Shown one piece after another: positions 1-10,690 of a stretch of DNA of 64,000 nt. The stretch lies in NCBI GenBank assembly GCA_015680685.1, contig MNCI01024072.1, forward strand, positions 87,510 to 151,509. The letters are read 5' to 3'. Below the pieces are notes generated by a model that ran no database searches, had not been told where the DNA came from, and saw only the letters and a program-made list of their open reading frames with translations. A program made the position numbers and the translations under genes. Every line of letters starts with the position of its first letter. Position 1 is the stretch's first letter. Source of the DNA: Gnetum montanum (Eukaryota > Streptophyta > Gnetopsida > Gnetales > Gnetaceae).

Positions 1-740
1 AGTAGAGAACCTTATCTCCTGGCTGATATTTAACTTTCCTAATTCTTAGGTCATGACATTATTTATTGAAGGCCTTGTGTAATTCATTAGATGACAAGGC
101 AGCTAATTGGTTTTCATTTAGCAAGTTAAGGGTTACTAACTATTTTTTTTGTGCTAGATCAAGGTCAAGGTTGAGGTCACATGTTGTAGATAGTGTACAA
201 AGATTAGTTTGAATGGGAAGTGTTGGTAATTTACTGTACACTAACTTATAGGAAGAGTAGCCTGTAGGGAGTTTCCATGTGGAGTGGTATGCCCAAAGAG
301 TATCATTCAGTTTAGTGCTTTAGTCTCACCTAAACTTGCTAATGGTTCTTGTCAATATCTTTGTAATCTCCCTATTGGTGACTTTTGCTTGACTATTCAC
401 TTGGGGGTGGTATGGTGTAGTCAATTTATGCTCAACCCCTAAGCATTGCATTAATTTTTGAAAATTTGCACCTATGAAGTGTGTACCATTGTCTAAAATA
501 AGTGCACATGGCACATTAAACCTATTTATGATTTGTTGTTGAACAAACCGTGTAGCTGTAGATGATGTACAATCCTTAATAGTAGCTGCTTCTACCCATT
601 TAGTTAGGTAATCAATAGCAACAATGATATAGGCTTTTCCATTGGACATTGGTGTAATTAGCCCCATAAAATTAATTCCGCAAATGTCGAAGGGTTCTAA
701 CGGTTAAATCCATTGTTGTGGACCCTCCATTCTAGCAGTT
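1..740 (-). pseudogene. Integrase (element A), broken
   Basis: Retroviral-type integrase, which joins element cDNA to the chromosome. The core is at 667-326, minus. It shows the first Asp in AIDYLTKW, the second in LDNGTHF and, at the D(35)E position, a Lys in place of the catalytic Glu (QAKVTNRE instead of the usual QAEVTNRE). The C-terminal part continues to the window edge in broken frames, ending with the conserved VGDKVLY-like stretch at bases 1-45 (read here as PGDKVLY). The Glu-to-Lys change needs only G-to-A and by itself would inactivate strand transfer. About 113 residues are open; the rest needs frame changes. Confidence 0.8.
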
Positions 741-1079
741 ATTCCCCCATCACATTGACAATGCTGACAAGATTGGAGGAATTGATAGGCATCCCGAAAC
801 AATGTAAGCTAATAATATACTACAAGAAAGATCTTGATGGCCGTTTGTCTCCTGGCATAATGACCCCCACAAGGACCCTCATGAGCATCTTGGAGAACTC
901 ATAGTTGATCTATATTGGGAACACACCATCGAACCAAGCCATTAGGACACACTTTGTAAAGTTGCCCATTGATCTCCATAAAGTACTTGGCTTAGTGAAG
1001 AAACTGTTGTTTCTTCTTCAGGTTTAACTTTTGTGGTGTTTGTTGGGTGAGGAGATAGGTAAGAATGCTACTGTACTAG
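741..1079 (-). pseudogene. Integrase N-terminal / RNase H-integrase linker (element A), very decayed
   Basis: By position between the RNase H and the integrase core, this should hold the HHCC zinc-binding part of integrase. I see only scattered matches to element B (10400-10690), for example the stretch encoding a Cys pair near 750-770 in reverse orientation. No open frame of useful length remains on the minus strand; the plus-strand ORF here is a shadow. Confidence 0.45.
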
Positions 1080-1590
1080 TTTGTCTCCGTGGGTATTGAT
1101 TATTTACTATACTAGCAAAGAGGAATTCATTACGAAAATGATAAGAAATTGGATACTCATCCTCTTTGTTGTTCCATCACAACCAAGATAAATGATCAGC
1201 AACTACATTCTCAGTGCCTTTGCGATCGATTATCGTTAAATCAAACTCTTATAAGATTATAAGCCATCGTATGATACAAGGGCTTACAATTGGCTTATTC
1301 ACGAGGAACCAGATTGCACTATGATCTATATGTATATATACTTTATATTCCAATACATAGTGTCTAAACTTTTCTAGTGCAAACACTACAACCATTAATT
1401 CTTTCTTTGTGGTAGTGTAGTTAAGTTGTGCACCAGTGATACTTCTACTTGCATAGTGGATGTAATAAGGACACTTCTGGTCATCTAATTGTGTAAGTAC
1501 GACTCCTAAAGCATAGTTGGACGCATCAGTCATGATATAGAATGGTTTGGACTAGTCATGAGTTTGTAGAATGGGTGTTTCTACTAGCTT
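1080..1590 (-). pseudogene. RNase H (element A), broken
   Basis: RNase H domain that removes RNA from the reverse-transcription hybrid. The open part starts MTDASNYALGVVL, the usual first catalytic Asp region of gypsy RNase H. It continues through the Glu region TTTKKELMVVVFALEKFRHY and the histidine region YIHIDHSAIWFLVNKP. After a frame break the RKGTENVVADHLS motif follows near 1190-1240. Upstream it runs on from the reverse transcriptase, downstream into the integrase, so it is part of one pol polyprotein. Stops and frameshifts make it non-functional. Confidence 0.82.
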
Positions 1591-2480
1591 CTATTTCAGA
1601 GTTTGAAAAGCTAATTCACATTCCCTAGTCCACTCGAAAGGTACGTCCTTTTTCATTAATTCCACCAATGGTTTGGGAACCTTTGAAAATTTCTCAATAA
1701 ATCTCCTATAGTGGCCAGTATGTCCAAGGAATGACCGAATATATTTGACAGTTTCCAATTGGCGGGTAATTCCTTGAATAACTTTGATTTTCTTGGTGTC
1801 TACCTCTATCTGTGTGTGAGAGATTTTGTGCCGTAGTGCTACACCCTTTTGGACCATCAAATGGCTTTTCTGCCAATTGAGCCTCAAATTAGTTTCTACA
1901 CATCTTTTTAACACTTGCTCCAATGGGTCCAAGGCTTGATCAAAGTTTGCTCCATAAGTGGAGAAGTCATCCATAAAGACCTCCACGCCATTCCCTATAT
2001 GCTATTGGAATATGCTTAGAACTAGTCATTAAAATGTTGCAAGGGCATTGCACAAGCCAAATGGCATCTATTTGTATGTGAACGTTCCCTAAGGACTAGT
2101 GAACGTAGTCTTGGCTTGGTCTTCTGGGGCTATTTTTATTTGGTTATATTTGTTATATCCATCCAGAAAACTATAATAGTGATGCCTTGCGATGGTGTCT
2201 AAGAGTTGGTGGACAAATGGCAATGAAAAATGATCTTTGAATGATGCCATATTTAGTAGCTTGAAATCTATGCACACCCTCCATTTGCCTACCTTTTTAG
2301 GAATAATAACTAAGGGGCTAACCCATTTGCTATCAGCAATGGGGTATATGAACCTATCCTTAGGAAGCTGTTCGATTTCTTCCTTAACTACTTGCTTCAG
2401 TTTAGGGTTTAATCACCTCTATGGTTGTCTTCGAGACTTCATGGAGGGGTTAGTGTAAATTCTATGTTGGCATATCCTAG
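1591..2480 (-). pseudogene. Reverse transcriptase (element A), broken
   Basis: RNA-directed DNA polymerase of the gypsy type. The fingers region reads MCIDFKLLNMASFKDHFSLP, followed by YYSFLDGYNKYNQIKIAPED (first catalytic Asp in FLDGY) at 2277-2089. The palm motif FMDDF lies near 1980 and is intact. The thumb/connection part reads ETNLRLNWQKSHLMVQKG and SFLGHTGHYRRFIEKFSK. A frame break separates the two open pieces at about 1990-2090, where the frame codes for the expected GLCNA region only with stops. FMDDF rather than YVDD, with the CxETNLxLNWxKxHxMV pattern, is typical of the Athila group. The parallel copies are C (34890-35800) and E (20760-21650). Confidence 0.88.
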
Positions 2481-3413
2481 GATCTATTCTAGTTAATTTG
2501 AGATATGACCAAGTAAAGGCTTCTAACCATTTATTTATTACCTTCAGTAGTTCTTCTTTCTGTTGAGGAGCAAGCTTAACATTGATAATTACCAGTTTTT
2601 CATTTTTAAGGAATGTGTATTCCATACCGGTGGAAAATGGTTTTAGTTCAAGGGGCTCCTACTTAAATTTCTCAAGGATTTCCAACTTCCCCCGATTGAT
2701 ATTTTCAAGGTTAAGACTTGGATGTTGGCAATGGACTTGCTCTAATGCATCTATGCTATCGATGTAAGCACAAGTCAAACCCTCACTTGGTTCCATGCAT
2801 ATGAGTGAACTACTTTCTTGATCAGCTGTCAGCCACTAGGTGTCTTCCTATCATGTGGCTACTGCATACAGGCATCTTTGTATGTTAATCACTTGTGCAC
2901 ACTGATTGCATGCAGGCAATGCTAAAATTTGCACAAACCATGACCTTTGCATACAATTACACCCTGTGTCACTAATGCGATGCATAGAACTTTTTTCTTC
3001 TCAATCTTTCCAAATGTATTTTCCATTAATATTTATAGGGAATGATTGTGGATTCCTAGGCATGCATCGATGGTGCTCATCCATGCTCTTCCCATTATAA
3101 TTAGGAAGTCCCCCTTACCGTTGTTTACCTAAATCACTAGGAAGTTAGTTGGGTATGACCACCCACAAATAGTGGTAACAATGTCTTCCACCAATCCCAA
3201 TGGAATAGTGATGGACTGGTCGACCAACTCTAGATAGATTTTGCTCTTTTTCAATGCAAGAAGGTTCTAGGCCTTGTACATTTCTTGAGAAATCAAGTTG
3301 ACACCAGAACTTGAATCCAAAAGACCCTTGCACAACTCATTTCCAACGATTTGTAAGTATATTAGAGGACTCCCAGGATCAAATAATTTCCTAGGAGGGT
3401 GGCTAGCTTTGAT
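2481..3413 (-). pseudogene. Protease and protease-RT linker (element A), very decayed
   Basis: This stretch aligns by content with the better preserved copies in C (35840-36720) and D (14600-15290). Bases 2625-2419, minus, encode the linker before RT (start MEYTFLKNEK; C has MEYAFLKNGK). Bases 2770-2830 correspond to the MEPTESLTCAY-like segment. Bases 3333-3145 are the retropepsin region in shifted frames. No D(S/T)G active-site triad can be read in frame, so the protease is dead. Confidence 0.6.
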
Positions 3414-5960
3414 CTAATTGGTGATGGTATGTGTTAGCATGATCGTATGCATTGAGTGTGATGATTGGGTTGAAGGGGGCTCCGAAGTTTTGATTGATAC
3501 TAAGGTGTCCAAGGAATCAACCGCTTGTGATTGCAAGGGCTTGGTTGGACTGTTGGTTCTAAAGAAAGGTCTTTTCTTCATGTGGTTGTTGGAACCAATA
3601 GTAGGTTGAGAGTTAACAACTCTCGTGGCATTACATTGCTGCAGATGGGTAGGGATTTCACCTTGCATCATGGGAGTAGGTGGTAGTGGAGCTATTGGTG
3701 GAAGAGATGTGATCAGATATGAAGGATGATATGCTTGTGAAATATCACCTCTAGGAGAGGGAGTTCCATAATACTCGCAGGCTTGGTAGTGAGGTTGAGA
3801 AGTGACATGACCAGTAGAGTCATGTGGGGAGATTGACTGTTGCACATAATATCCATATGGGTCAGGTTGCCAATAAGGATACTGTTGCCTTGGTGGTGGC
3901 ATTCCCCATGATTGTAGGTGTTACCACTGTTGATATTGCTCAATTGGTTGTGGTGGAGTTCCACCGGGATAATATGTTAAGGGTTGGTGGAACTACCTTG
4001 GGTTACCTTGAGGATAAGGTAACCTTTGAGGTGTTTGCATTTTTTTTAATCGTGGTTTGAGTGAATACACCCCAGACTCCTGTAGATGTGAGATTATAGG
4101 GCAACATCCCTTAGGATGGTCATATTGACATATCTTACATCCACTATCATTGTCTGTTTCCAAATCCACAACCTCTTCAATGATGGAAACTTTGCCCTTA
4201 CCCTTACTATGTGCATGTTCAGCCTCTTTTTTTTCTTTTCTCACTACCTTGCTCTCTAGACTCCTCTACTATTTTAAGAATAGTTTGAAATCTATTGTCT
4301 AGGGAATCCCACACATTTGTTCTAACTTTTCTGAAACTTTTGATGTCATCTTTTGGATAGGCAAATTTTTCCTATTCACCATCTCTTCGAGTGGTGACTC
4401 TTCTTCATCCTCACAAAATCTTACTCCCCTCTTCCGAAGGGAAGGATCTCAGTTATACTCTTTCACACTTTCTCTCTTCCATAGCTCACCTTCTTCCTTA
4501 GCAACTTGCTCCAATAGTCTTTGAATTTGATGGGACCTAAGCTCGAATAGTCTCCCTTGGGCATAAGTCCTAAGGATTCTTCTTGTTTCATGCCTAAGCC
4601 CATCCACGAGATGGCGTAGTTAATCCCTTTGCAAATAACCATGGCCAGGACAACAATGTAATAGTGCATAGTATTGGCCCATGGTAGCATCTAAGGGTTC
4701 ATGTCCTCCTTGTTTCCAGCCTTGGATTTGCTTTCACAAGTTAGACATTTGGGAGTACGTTTAGTACTTGTCATTAAATAATTCTAACATAGTACTCCAC
4801 CTACAAAAGGATTTCAATTCTATAGACTAGTACCAGCTTTCTACTTCTTTAACTAATGTTTGTGGGAACAACTTAATTTTTTTCCATTTCTTCTCTATGT
4901 TTTGTAAGGCACACACATCATGGAATGCTTGTAAATGATTCTAAGGATCAACGTTGTATCCCCCTTCAAATCATGGGATGTTGTTCATATCTAATCTATT
5001 GATCCTACTATCTTTTTGATGCCTTGTTGGAATTCTAACAGCCTCAGTTATGTCCAACATACTTTGATTAGTGAGTAGGGGTTCATTGTGATCATCTTGT
5101 CTATGGCGTCTATGATGCCTACGTTGTTCCCTACTCTCCCTTCTTCTATGTCGTGACTCTCTAGAGTGCCCTCGTCCCCTTTCCTGGTTATGTCGTCTAT
5201 GACTTCCAGTTTGCCTACCTTTATCCCCATGGTATTTTTCCTTATGACTGCATCTGGATATTGAAGGAGAGAATGAAGGTGAAGAAGAAGGAGAACCGTC
5301 ACCATGATAGTGTCTGCTACCTTCTCTTCAGTGGTCACAGCCTTGATCGCGATTTTGACCAGAATTTCCATCTTTATCATGTGTTCGTGTCCCTTTTTTG
5401 GATCCTTTGTGCCTATGGGTATCAAAACCTAGGTTATGAATAGTGGAATGAAGGTTATGATACATAACCCCTTGGCCAGAGTCAAGGGGAGGAACATCAT
5501 TGTGTGGGCGATTGCTTGAGGTAGGTTTACCACCCTCATTTTCGCTTAAGATATGTAGGACATCCTGGGACCACTTACCCTTCAAAGAATTATGATGTCT
5601 CTCCTATTGCAAGTCCCTTTGATGTTATTCCTCTATGGGATGGTATTCTCTTGATTCATGGTCTTGCACAATGTATTCTATGTGTAAGTGCGGCATGCCA
5701 ATTCATATGAGAGCATGAAGAAGCATGCTCAGGATTGAACGATCAGGAGGTAACACTATGTCACCTTCTAAGTCTTACCAATGTAGTTGTTTGTCTTTAT
5801 GGAGGATAAAGGTGAAGTATGGTATATACTCATCGAGATGAATATATACCACTCAAACTTGTTGAGGGATCGGTGGATCAATGTCATGTGTATTACACCA
5901 CTAACTATTTCCTATTTCAGACCTAGGTGGTGAGGCGCTTCCATACGAAGAAGGAGACAT
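3414..5960 (-). pseudogene. Gag (element A), broken
   Basis: Structural capsid/nucleocapsid protein of the element. A likely start Met lies at 5960-5958 (MSPSSYGS...), about 115 bases downstream of the primer site in the minus direction. The middle is basic/acidic and low complexity (5585-5048). The nucleocapsid zinc knuckle is at about 4140-4080 and reads CKICQYDHPKGC, a short C-x2-C-x3-H-x3-C pattern also present in D and, with one Cys changed, in C. The C-terminal region (3902-3414) is rich in Pro, Gln and Tyr. At least four frame breaks and several stops interrupt it. Confidence 0.75.
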
Positions 5961-6073
5961 ACTTTTCTATTTAGTGTGCAATGTATTCTTGTTTATTATT
6001 TTCTCAACCAACCCTAAGGGTTCCTTCCAATGATGTGAATGATTTCCTATTTTCTAGTTAGTGCACAAACAAC

Positions 6074-6095
6074 TAAGTCCCCAGTAATGGTGCCA
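6074..6095 (-). promoter_or_regulatory. Primer binding site (element A)
   Basis: On the minus strand, one base after the LTR end, the sequence reads TGGCACCATTACTGGGGAC. This equals the plant tRNA-Asp complementary site TGGCGCCGTTGCCGGGGA known from Athila-type elements, with changes of the kind left by cytosine deamination. It fixes the LTR boundary and the minus-strand orientation. Confidence 0.75.
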
Positions 6096-6364
6096 ATGAT
6101 GAGTGACAAGGTACCCCTATGCTCAACCATATGAATATGAGCGTTTCACACATGATCTGGTCAAATNACATTAACTAAGTTTTAACTAATCCTAACACCA
6201 GCATCCATTCCCACTTGCTGTACACATCTTGAACCAGTGCAACACTATTGGGATTACCAAACATTAATTGTTACTGGGTTACCAAGTGTTACACGCATGC
6301 TCGAAGTGGTTGTGCTTGTGTAATTTAATGATTTGCTTAATTGAGCAAAATGAATTGTTGTGCT

Positions 6365-7010
6365 AATAACAGAAATGTAAAGTGCATAAAATAAAATAAA
6401 ATAAAATAAATGCATAAGAAAATAAAATAAAAAAAATGTGTAAGAAAAAAAATCTCAAGTGTTGTAAGGATGAATCAAAGAGGTCATCTTTATTACCATA
6501 CACAAGGTGTGCTCAAGTACACAATGCTCGAAGAAAGATCCGTCCACACTTAGACCTCCTACTGTGGGCACTTGGAAAATAATAACAGAAATGTAAAGTG
6601 CATAAAATAAAATAAAATAAAATAAATTCATAAGAAAATAAAATAAAAGAAATATGTAAGAAAACAAATCTTATGCTTTAAGGATGAATCAAAGAGCTCG
6701 TCTTTATTGCCATACACAAGGTGTGCTTAGGTACACAATGCTCGAATAAAGATCCATCCACACTTAGACCTCCTACTGTGGACACTTGGAAAATAATAAC
6801 AAAAATGTAAATTTCATAAAATAAAATAAAATAAAATAAATGCATAAGAAAATAAAATAAAAGAAATGTGTAAGAAAAAAAATCTCAAGTGTTGTAAGGA
6901 TGAATCAAAGAGCTCGTCTTTATTGCCATGCACAAGGTGTACTCAGGTACACAATGCTCGAATAAAGATCCATTCACACTTAGACCTCCTACTGTGGGCA
7001 CTTGGAAAAT
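6365..7010. repeat. Three-fold tandem repeat of about 215 bp inside the LTR
   Basis: Units start at 6365, 6581 and 6795 (each beginning AATAAC) and end with CTTGGAAAAT at 6580, 6794 and 7010. Each unit opens with an (AAAAT)n run and ends with the block CCTCCTACTGTGG. The units are nearly identical, differing by a few substitutions and small A-run changes, so the amplification is younger than the general decay of the element. It lies downstream of the TATA box in the element's sense, that is in R/U5, and would lengthen the transcript leader. Confidence 0.92.
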
Positions 7011-7091
7011 ACTCTAACTTTTAAATAGACTACAAGAGTTTTGCTACTTGACTATTAAACTACTTCTTTCCAATTATGTGCTTAGGCACTG

Positions 7092-7099
7092 TATTTATA
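7092..7099 (-). promoter_or_regulatory. TATA box of LTR A
   Basis: The minus strand reads TATAAATA here. The same octamer is found at the same relative place in both LTRs of element C, and transcription would run toward the primer site and gag. Confidence 0.65.
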
Positions 7100-7109
7100 G
7101 GCTTGGGAG

Positions 7110-7227
7110 CAACTACTCTAATAATTAGAGTAACCGTTCTAATAATTAGAATAACTACTAGAGTAACCACTCTAATAATTAGAGTAACTNNNAATTAGAA
7201 TAACTACTAGAGTAATCACTCTCATCA
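7110..7227. repeat. AATTAGAGTAAC near-palindromic repeats in U3 of LTR A
   Basis: Alternating blocks CTCTAATAATTAGAGTAAC and CTAATAATTAGAATAACTAC fill the LTR end upstream of the TATA box. ACTCTAATAATTAGAGT is close to a perfect palindrome. Three unknown bases at 7188-7190 sit inside the run, so the true copy number may differ. Confidence 0.8.
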
Positions 7228-8060
7228 ATTATGTAGAGAACAACAGGGTGGTCTTATCTAGCCAGTTGATGGTCTAGGTGACCTTATTGAGATGGCTCAA
7301 TGTTGGATGATAGACCAATGGCTCTCCACCACTTGTTAAACCTTGCTATTGTTGTTTTTGTTGTAGCTCATGAAGTTTTTTAATTCTTTCCATAGCTACA
7401 TGGGCTTTTGTTATGGTCTCTTAGGTAGGTGGTGATGACCACTTCTCTTCCAATAGCTTTATCTTTCATCATCTCCTACCAAGATGTGGTAGGAGCATGG
7501 TGGAGTGTATCTTCTGCATAGCATGCTATGCCTCTCCTTCTATAGAGTTTTCTGATGAGCCATGGAAAGTGAAGTATCTTCCTTCCTCACTCATTTTCTT
7601 TAAAGTGCTTCTCAATTTTTAGGTAAATGAGTTGAGGAAGGTTGATGGGGAATTTACCACTTAGAGTGATGCATACATGGGTGGAGAAGGCTATGACCTT
7701 ACTAGGCCTCACTATAGGATTTAGGTGATAGGCTACTATCTTAAAGTATGTAGGCTCTGCCTTGGTTATTATGTCTTATTCCTTATTGTCCACCTCGTAG
7801 CAACGTTGGACCCACTCTTTTCTAGCTTTGGAGTTCACCTATGTGGATATCTTCATAAAAGTTTTCCCCATATTAGGCAAGCCAAGGCCCTTCACAATGG
7901 CTTCAACTAAATAGAAGATGGTAATATTTCTAATTTTGACTATCCTTATATTTTTTATGCTGTGTTGACACATCAAGATATGTCAATGGAGATGCATGAG
8001 CACAACCATTTGCAAGAATTTTTCCAAAATAAAAACTGAGTGTTGGGGAAGAGTTTGAGG
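7228..8060 (-). pseudogene. Third (3') ORF of the Athila-like family, fragment in B
   Basis: Shares recognisable stretches with 29780-30480 in element C: the segment around 7560-7720, minus, matches C's region encoding LEIEKHFKENECGRKTLPF and the following DRKEYSALTLAK-like block. Only short open runs remain. The family of this protein is not recognised; it is not gag, protease, RT, RNase H or integrase. Its presence at the same place in two separate elements shows it belongs to the retrotransposon and is not a chance capture in C alone. Confidence 0.55.
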
Positions 8061-8192
8061 ATGAAATTAGAGTCCAAAGGAAGTTAAAAAAGCCTAGAAT
8101 GATGATAAATCATGGAAGAGTGCTTGAGATTGGTTTAGAAAAGGAAATTTGAAGATAATTATATGCCCAAGGAGTGCAAAACTGGATGTTTC

Positions 8193-8200
8193 TTATATAG
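8193..8200 (-). promoter_or_regulatory. TATA-like site upstream of the 3' ORF in B
   Basis: The minus strand reads CTATATAA. The flanking words align with C at 31340-31380 (CTATATAC). In B the GAGGCCTC palindromes seen upstream in C are not recognisable. Confidence 0.4.
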
Positions 8201-9430
8201 AATAATGGAATTGAACGCAAAATAAATAATGAACAAGAAGTTTAATAGAACTAGATCAAAGAGTATGCAAGTGGATCCTCCCCATAGTAGGCTCATGCCC
8301 GTAATAACCTTGCATGCTCTAATACCTAAGAGTTTGTAGTCATTAAGGATGATTAATGGGCATGAATTGTTACAAATCGAATTTGCATAAGATGTCATTA
8401 AAGAATGAGGACATACCAAAGAAGATACATTGATTAACCATGATAGGAGGCAGCAAGGTGGTGGATGTTAAGAGTTGAATGATGGGAGAGAGAGAGTGTG
8501 TGTGTGAGAATGGAGTCTCACATCATGGTCACATGAAGTACTTGAGGAGCATGTGATTAATGTGACCTGATATTGTCCCATCCTTAGTCAGAACCAAGTC
8601 CATCCACATATAGTGACTTTGCATTGGTACATTTAGACCGTTTGACCTCCAAAGATTACTCACCATTCCAAATAAAGTAGAAACAAGAAGTAGAAAATTA
8701 GGAATGACCTTAGAGGAATGTCGTTAAGCATGAGAAACAATCTCTTTCTAGCCTCATAACTAGTGCTTGTAGCCCATTATTTTTCCCAAGGGGTGTGCTT
8801 TAAATTCCCATGTTCTTTTTTCAATGGGAACCACACCATGCAAAGCCATTCTTCCTATTAATGATCAACATTAGGAATGGTGAGGAATCAATGAGAATAC
8901 CCATAAAACTCAAGAAGATAGGCATGTACAAAAGATGGAAACTCCTCTTGAAGCCACATCCTTATCAATTCCACTTGGTTTGTTCCAAGTCTATTAAGTA
9001 TTAAGGTCACAAATTCTTTTATAAGTTGTAATTAAGAAATTACCTCATGCTTTCAAGATGAAAGAACACCATGGAGTTGAGTGGAGTGGGTGGATAACGT
9101 GAGCTCATTACTTGATACTACAAGAAAATCAATGTTCCCTTAATTGAAGTCATAATGCAAAGATGAAATCTAGTCATTAAGTAATCAATTTGGCTAATAT
9201 AATTCAATTGAACTTCCAAAAATTAGCAGTTATGTAAAGCAACAAAGTCCTAATGGGCAATAAAGAAGAAAACAAATGTAAGAAAATTTAAACAATGAAA
9301 TATCTATATATAATAAATTGTAAAATACTTAAGAAAAATGGAAAATGTATAAAGAATGATGTAAAACAAAAATTTTGAAAAATTGAGCAGTTATTATAAG
9401 ATCTTAACATGAATGGTCATCTTTCCCACA
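8201..9430. other. Non-coding spacer between pol and 3' ORF of element B
   Basis: No gene seen. It aligns in patches with C 31480-33060: the block near 8265 with GTGGATCCTCCCCATAG (C 31757) and the block near 8760-8860 with CTAGTGCTTGTAGCC and AATGGGAACCACACCATGCA (C 32260-32345). A (GA)n(GT)n run lies at about 8485-8507. Conservation of a long spacer between pol and the extra ORF in two elements argues that this is the normal layout of the family. Confidence 0.6.
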
Positions 9431-10690
9431 ATTGAGTTGGAAGGAGATTCGAAAAATAGAATGAGCTTGGCCATTAGTTAAGGTGTTGTTGCCTTTGGTT
9501 ACTCTTGACTCCAAGAAAGGTTTGACTTATTGCATGTTGATCAATAGCCATTTTTTTTGGGTTGGTAGGGTGGTAAATCATCATATCCCTAGATGGAAAA
9601 GTTGCATGGATAATATAAGGATCCTTCCATAGTGTTTGAAATTTTGTACATTGAGGTACGTGCATGGGGTTCGAATAGAGAACCTTATCTTTTAATTGAA
9701 ATTTGATTTTTCTTATTCTGAGATCATGTCATTGTTAATTGTGTGCCTTGTGCACTTTATTCAGGATAGGACCACTAACCAATTTTTGTCTAGCACATTT
9801 AAGTTCATTAATCATTCTCTTTTGGCTAGACTCAAATCAAGGTCAAGTTCATAGGCTATTGTTGGTATACGAAGCTCTGTTTGGATAGGAAGAGTTGGGA
9901 GTTTTCCATACACTAACTCATAGGGGGAATAACCAATAGGAAGTTTCCATGTTTATCAATAAGCCTAAAGAGCATCATTGAGTTTGGTGCTTTAGTTTTT
10001 CCTATACTTACTAATTGTACATGCTAGTATTTTCGTTACTTCCCTATTAGTGATCTTTGCTTGGCCATTAGCTTGGAGGTGGTATGAAGTTGTGAGTTTG
10101 TGCTCTACCCAAAGCATTGCATAATTATCCAAAAATTGGCATTTATAAAATGTGTTCCATTATTAGGAATTAGTGCCCTTGGCATACCAAGCCTATTTAC
10201 AACATTTTTTTGTACAAACCATACCACTATAGAGGATGAACAGTCGGTGACGGTGGCAACTTCAACCCACTTCATGTAGTAGTCAACAATGATGATGATA
10301 TACACCTTTCTATTAGACATCAGGTTGATGGACCCCATGAAGTCGATGCCCCAAAGATCAAAAGGCTCTAGTGGTTGAATCCATTTTTGGGGTCCTTTCA
10401 TTTGCATAGTCATCCTTCCATATCTTTGGAATTTGTCACATGAATAGCAGAAGTAATGGATGTCTCTAAAGATCGTTGTCCAGTAATACCCTCCTATGAG
10501 GATTTTAATGGTTTTCCTCATCCTTGCATAGTGGCCCCCACAAGAACCTTCATGAGTGTCCTAGAAGATTCAAAGTTGATCTGCATTAGGTACACATCAT
10601 CGTACTAGGACATCAACACAACTCTTGTAAAGGTTGTTCTTGATTTCCATGTAATGTTTAGCCTAATGAAGAAACTATTGTTTTTTCCTA
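9431..10690 (-). pseudogene. Integrase (element B), broken
   Basis: The longest open piece is 10521-10105 (138 residues), followed by the C-terminal piece 9665-9474. The N-terminal zinc-binding part retains FRDIHYFCYSCDKFQRYG, with a CxxC pair. The core has GIDFMGSINLMS and VDYYMKWVEVA (first Asp), then IPNNGTHFINANF where the second catalytic Asp has become Asn. The C-terminal piece has TKFQTLWKDPYIIHATFP, matching the end of integrase in C. The Asp-to-Asn change is again a G-to-A type change. The frame breaks between core and C-terminus at about 9670-10100. Confidence 0.82.

Larger units (their letters stand above)
1..7227 (-). mobile_element. Athila-like LTR retrotransposon A (5' part, cut by window edge)
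   Basis: Minus-strand Ty3/gypsy element. Read right to left the order is 5' LTR, primer binding site, gag, protease region, reverse transcriptase, RNase H, integrase; the 3' part lies beyond base 1. The RT (FMDDF active site), the tRNA-Asp-like primer site and the zinc-knuckle gag match elements C and D in this window and the Athila lineage of plant gypsy elements. All frames are interrupted, so it is a dead copy. Its LTR outer end (7227) abuts sequence homologous to the 3' ORF of element C (about 29.78 kb), so A is inserted inside element B. The target duplication cannot be tested because the left end is outside the window; the first bases of the right flank are attat. Confidence 0.85.
6097..7227 (-). 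repeat. 5' LTR of element A
   Basis: The LTR runs from TGATGAGTGACAAGGTACCC (6097) to ACTCTCATCA (7227). The start matches the LTRs of C at 26929 and 39372 (TGATGAGTG...GGTAC), and the shared stretch TATTTATA marks the TATA box in reverse. At about 1131 bp it is longer than C's LTRs (about 930-940 bp) because a segment of about 215 bp is present three times (6365-7010). The U3 next to the TATA box carries AATTAGAGTAAC repeats instead of C's GAGGCCTC palindromes. There is one unknown base at 6166 and three at 7188-7190. Confidence 0.85.
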
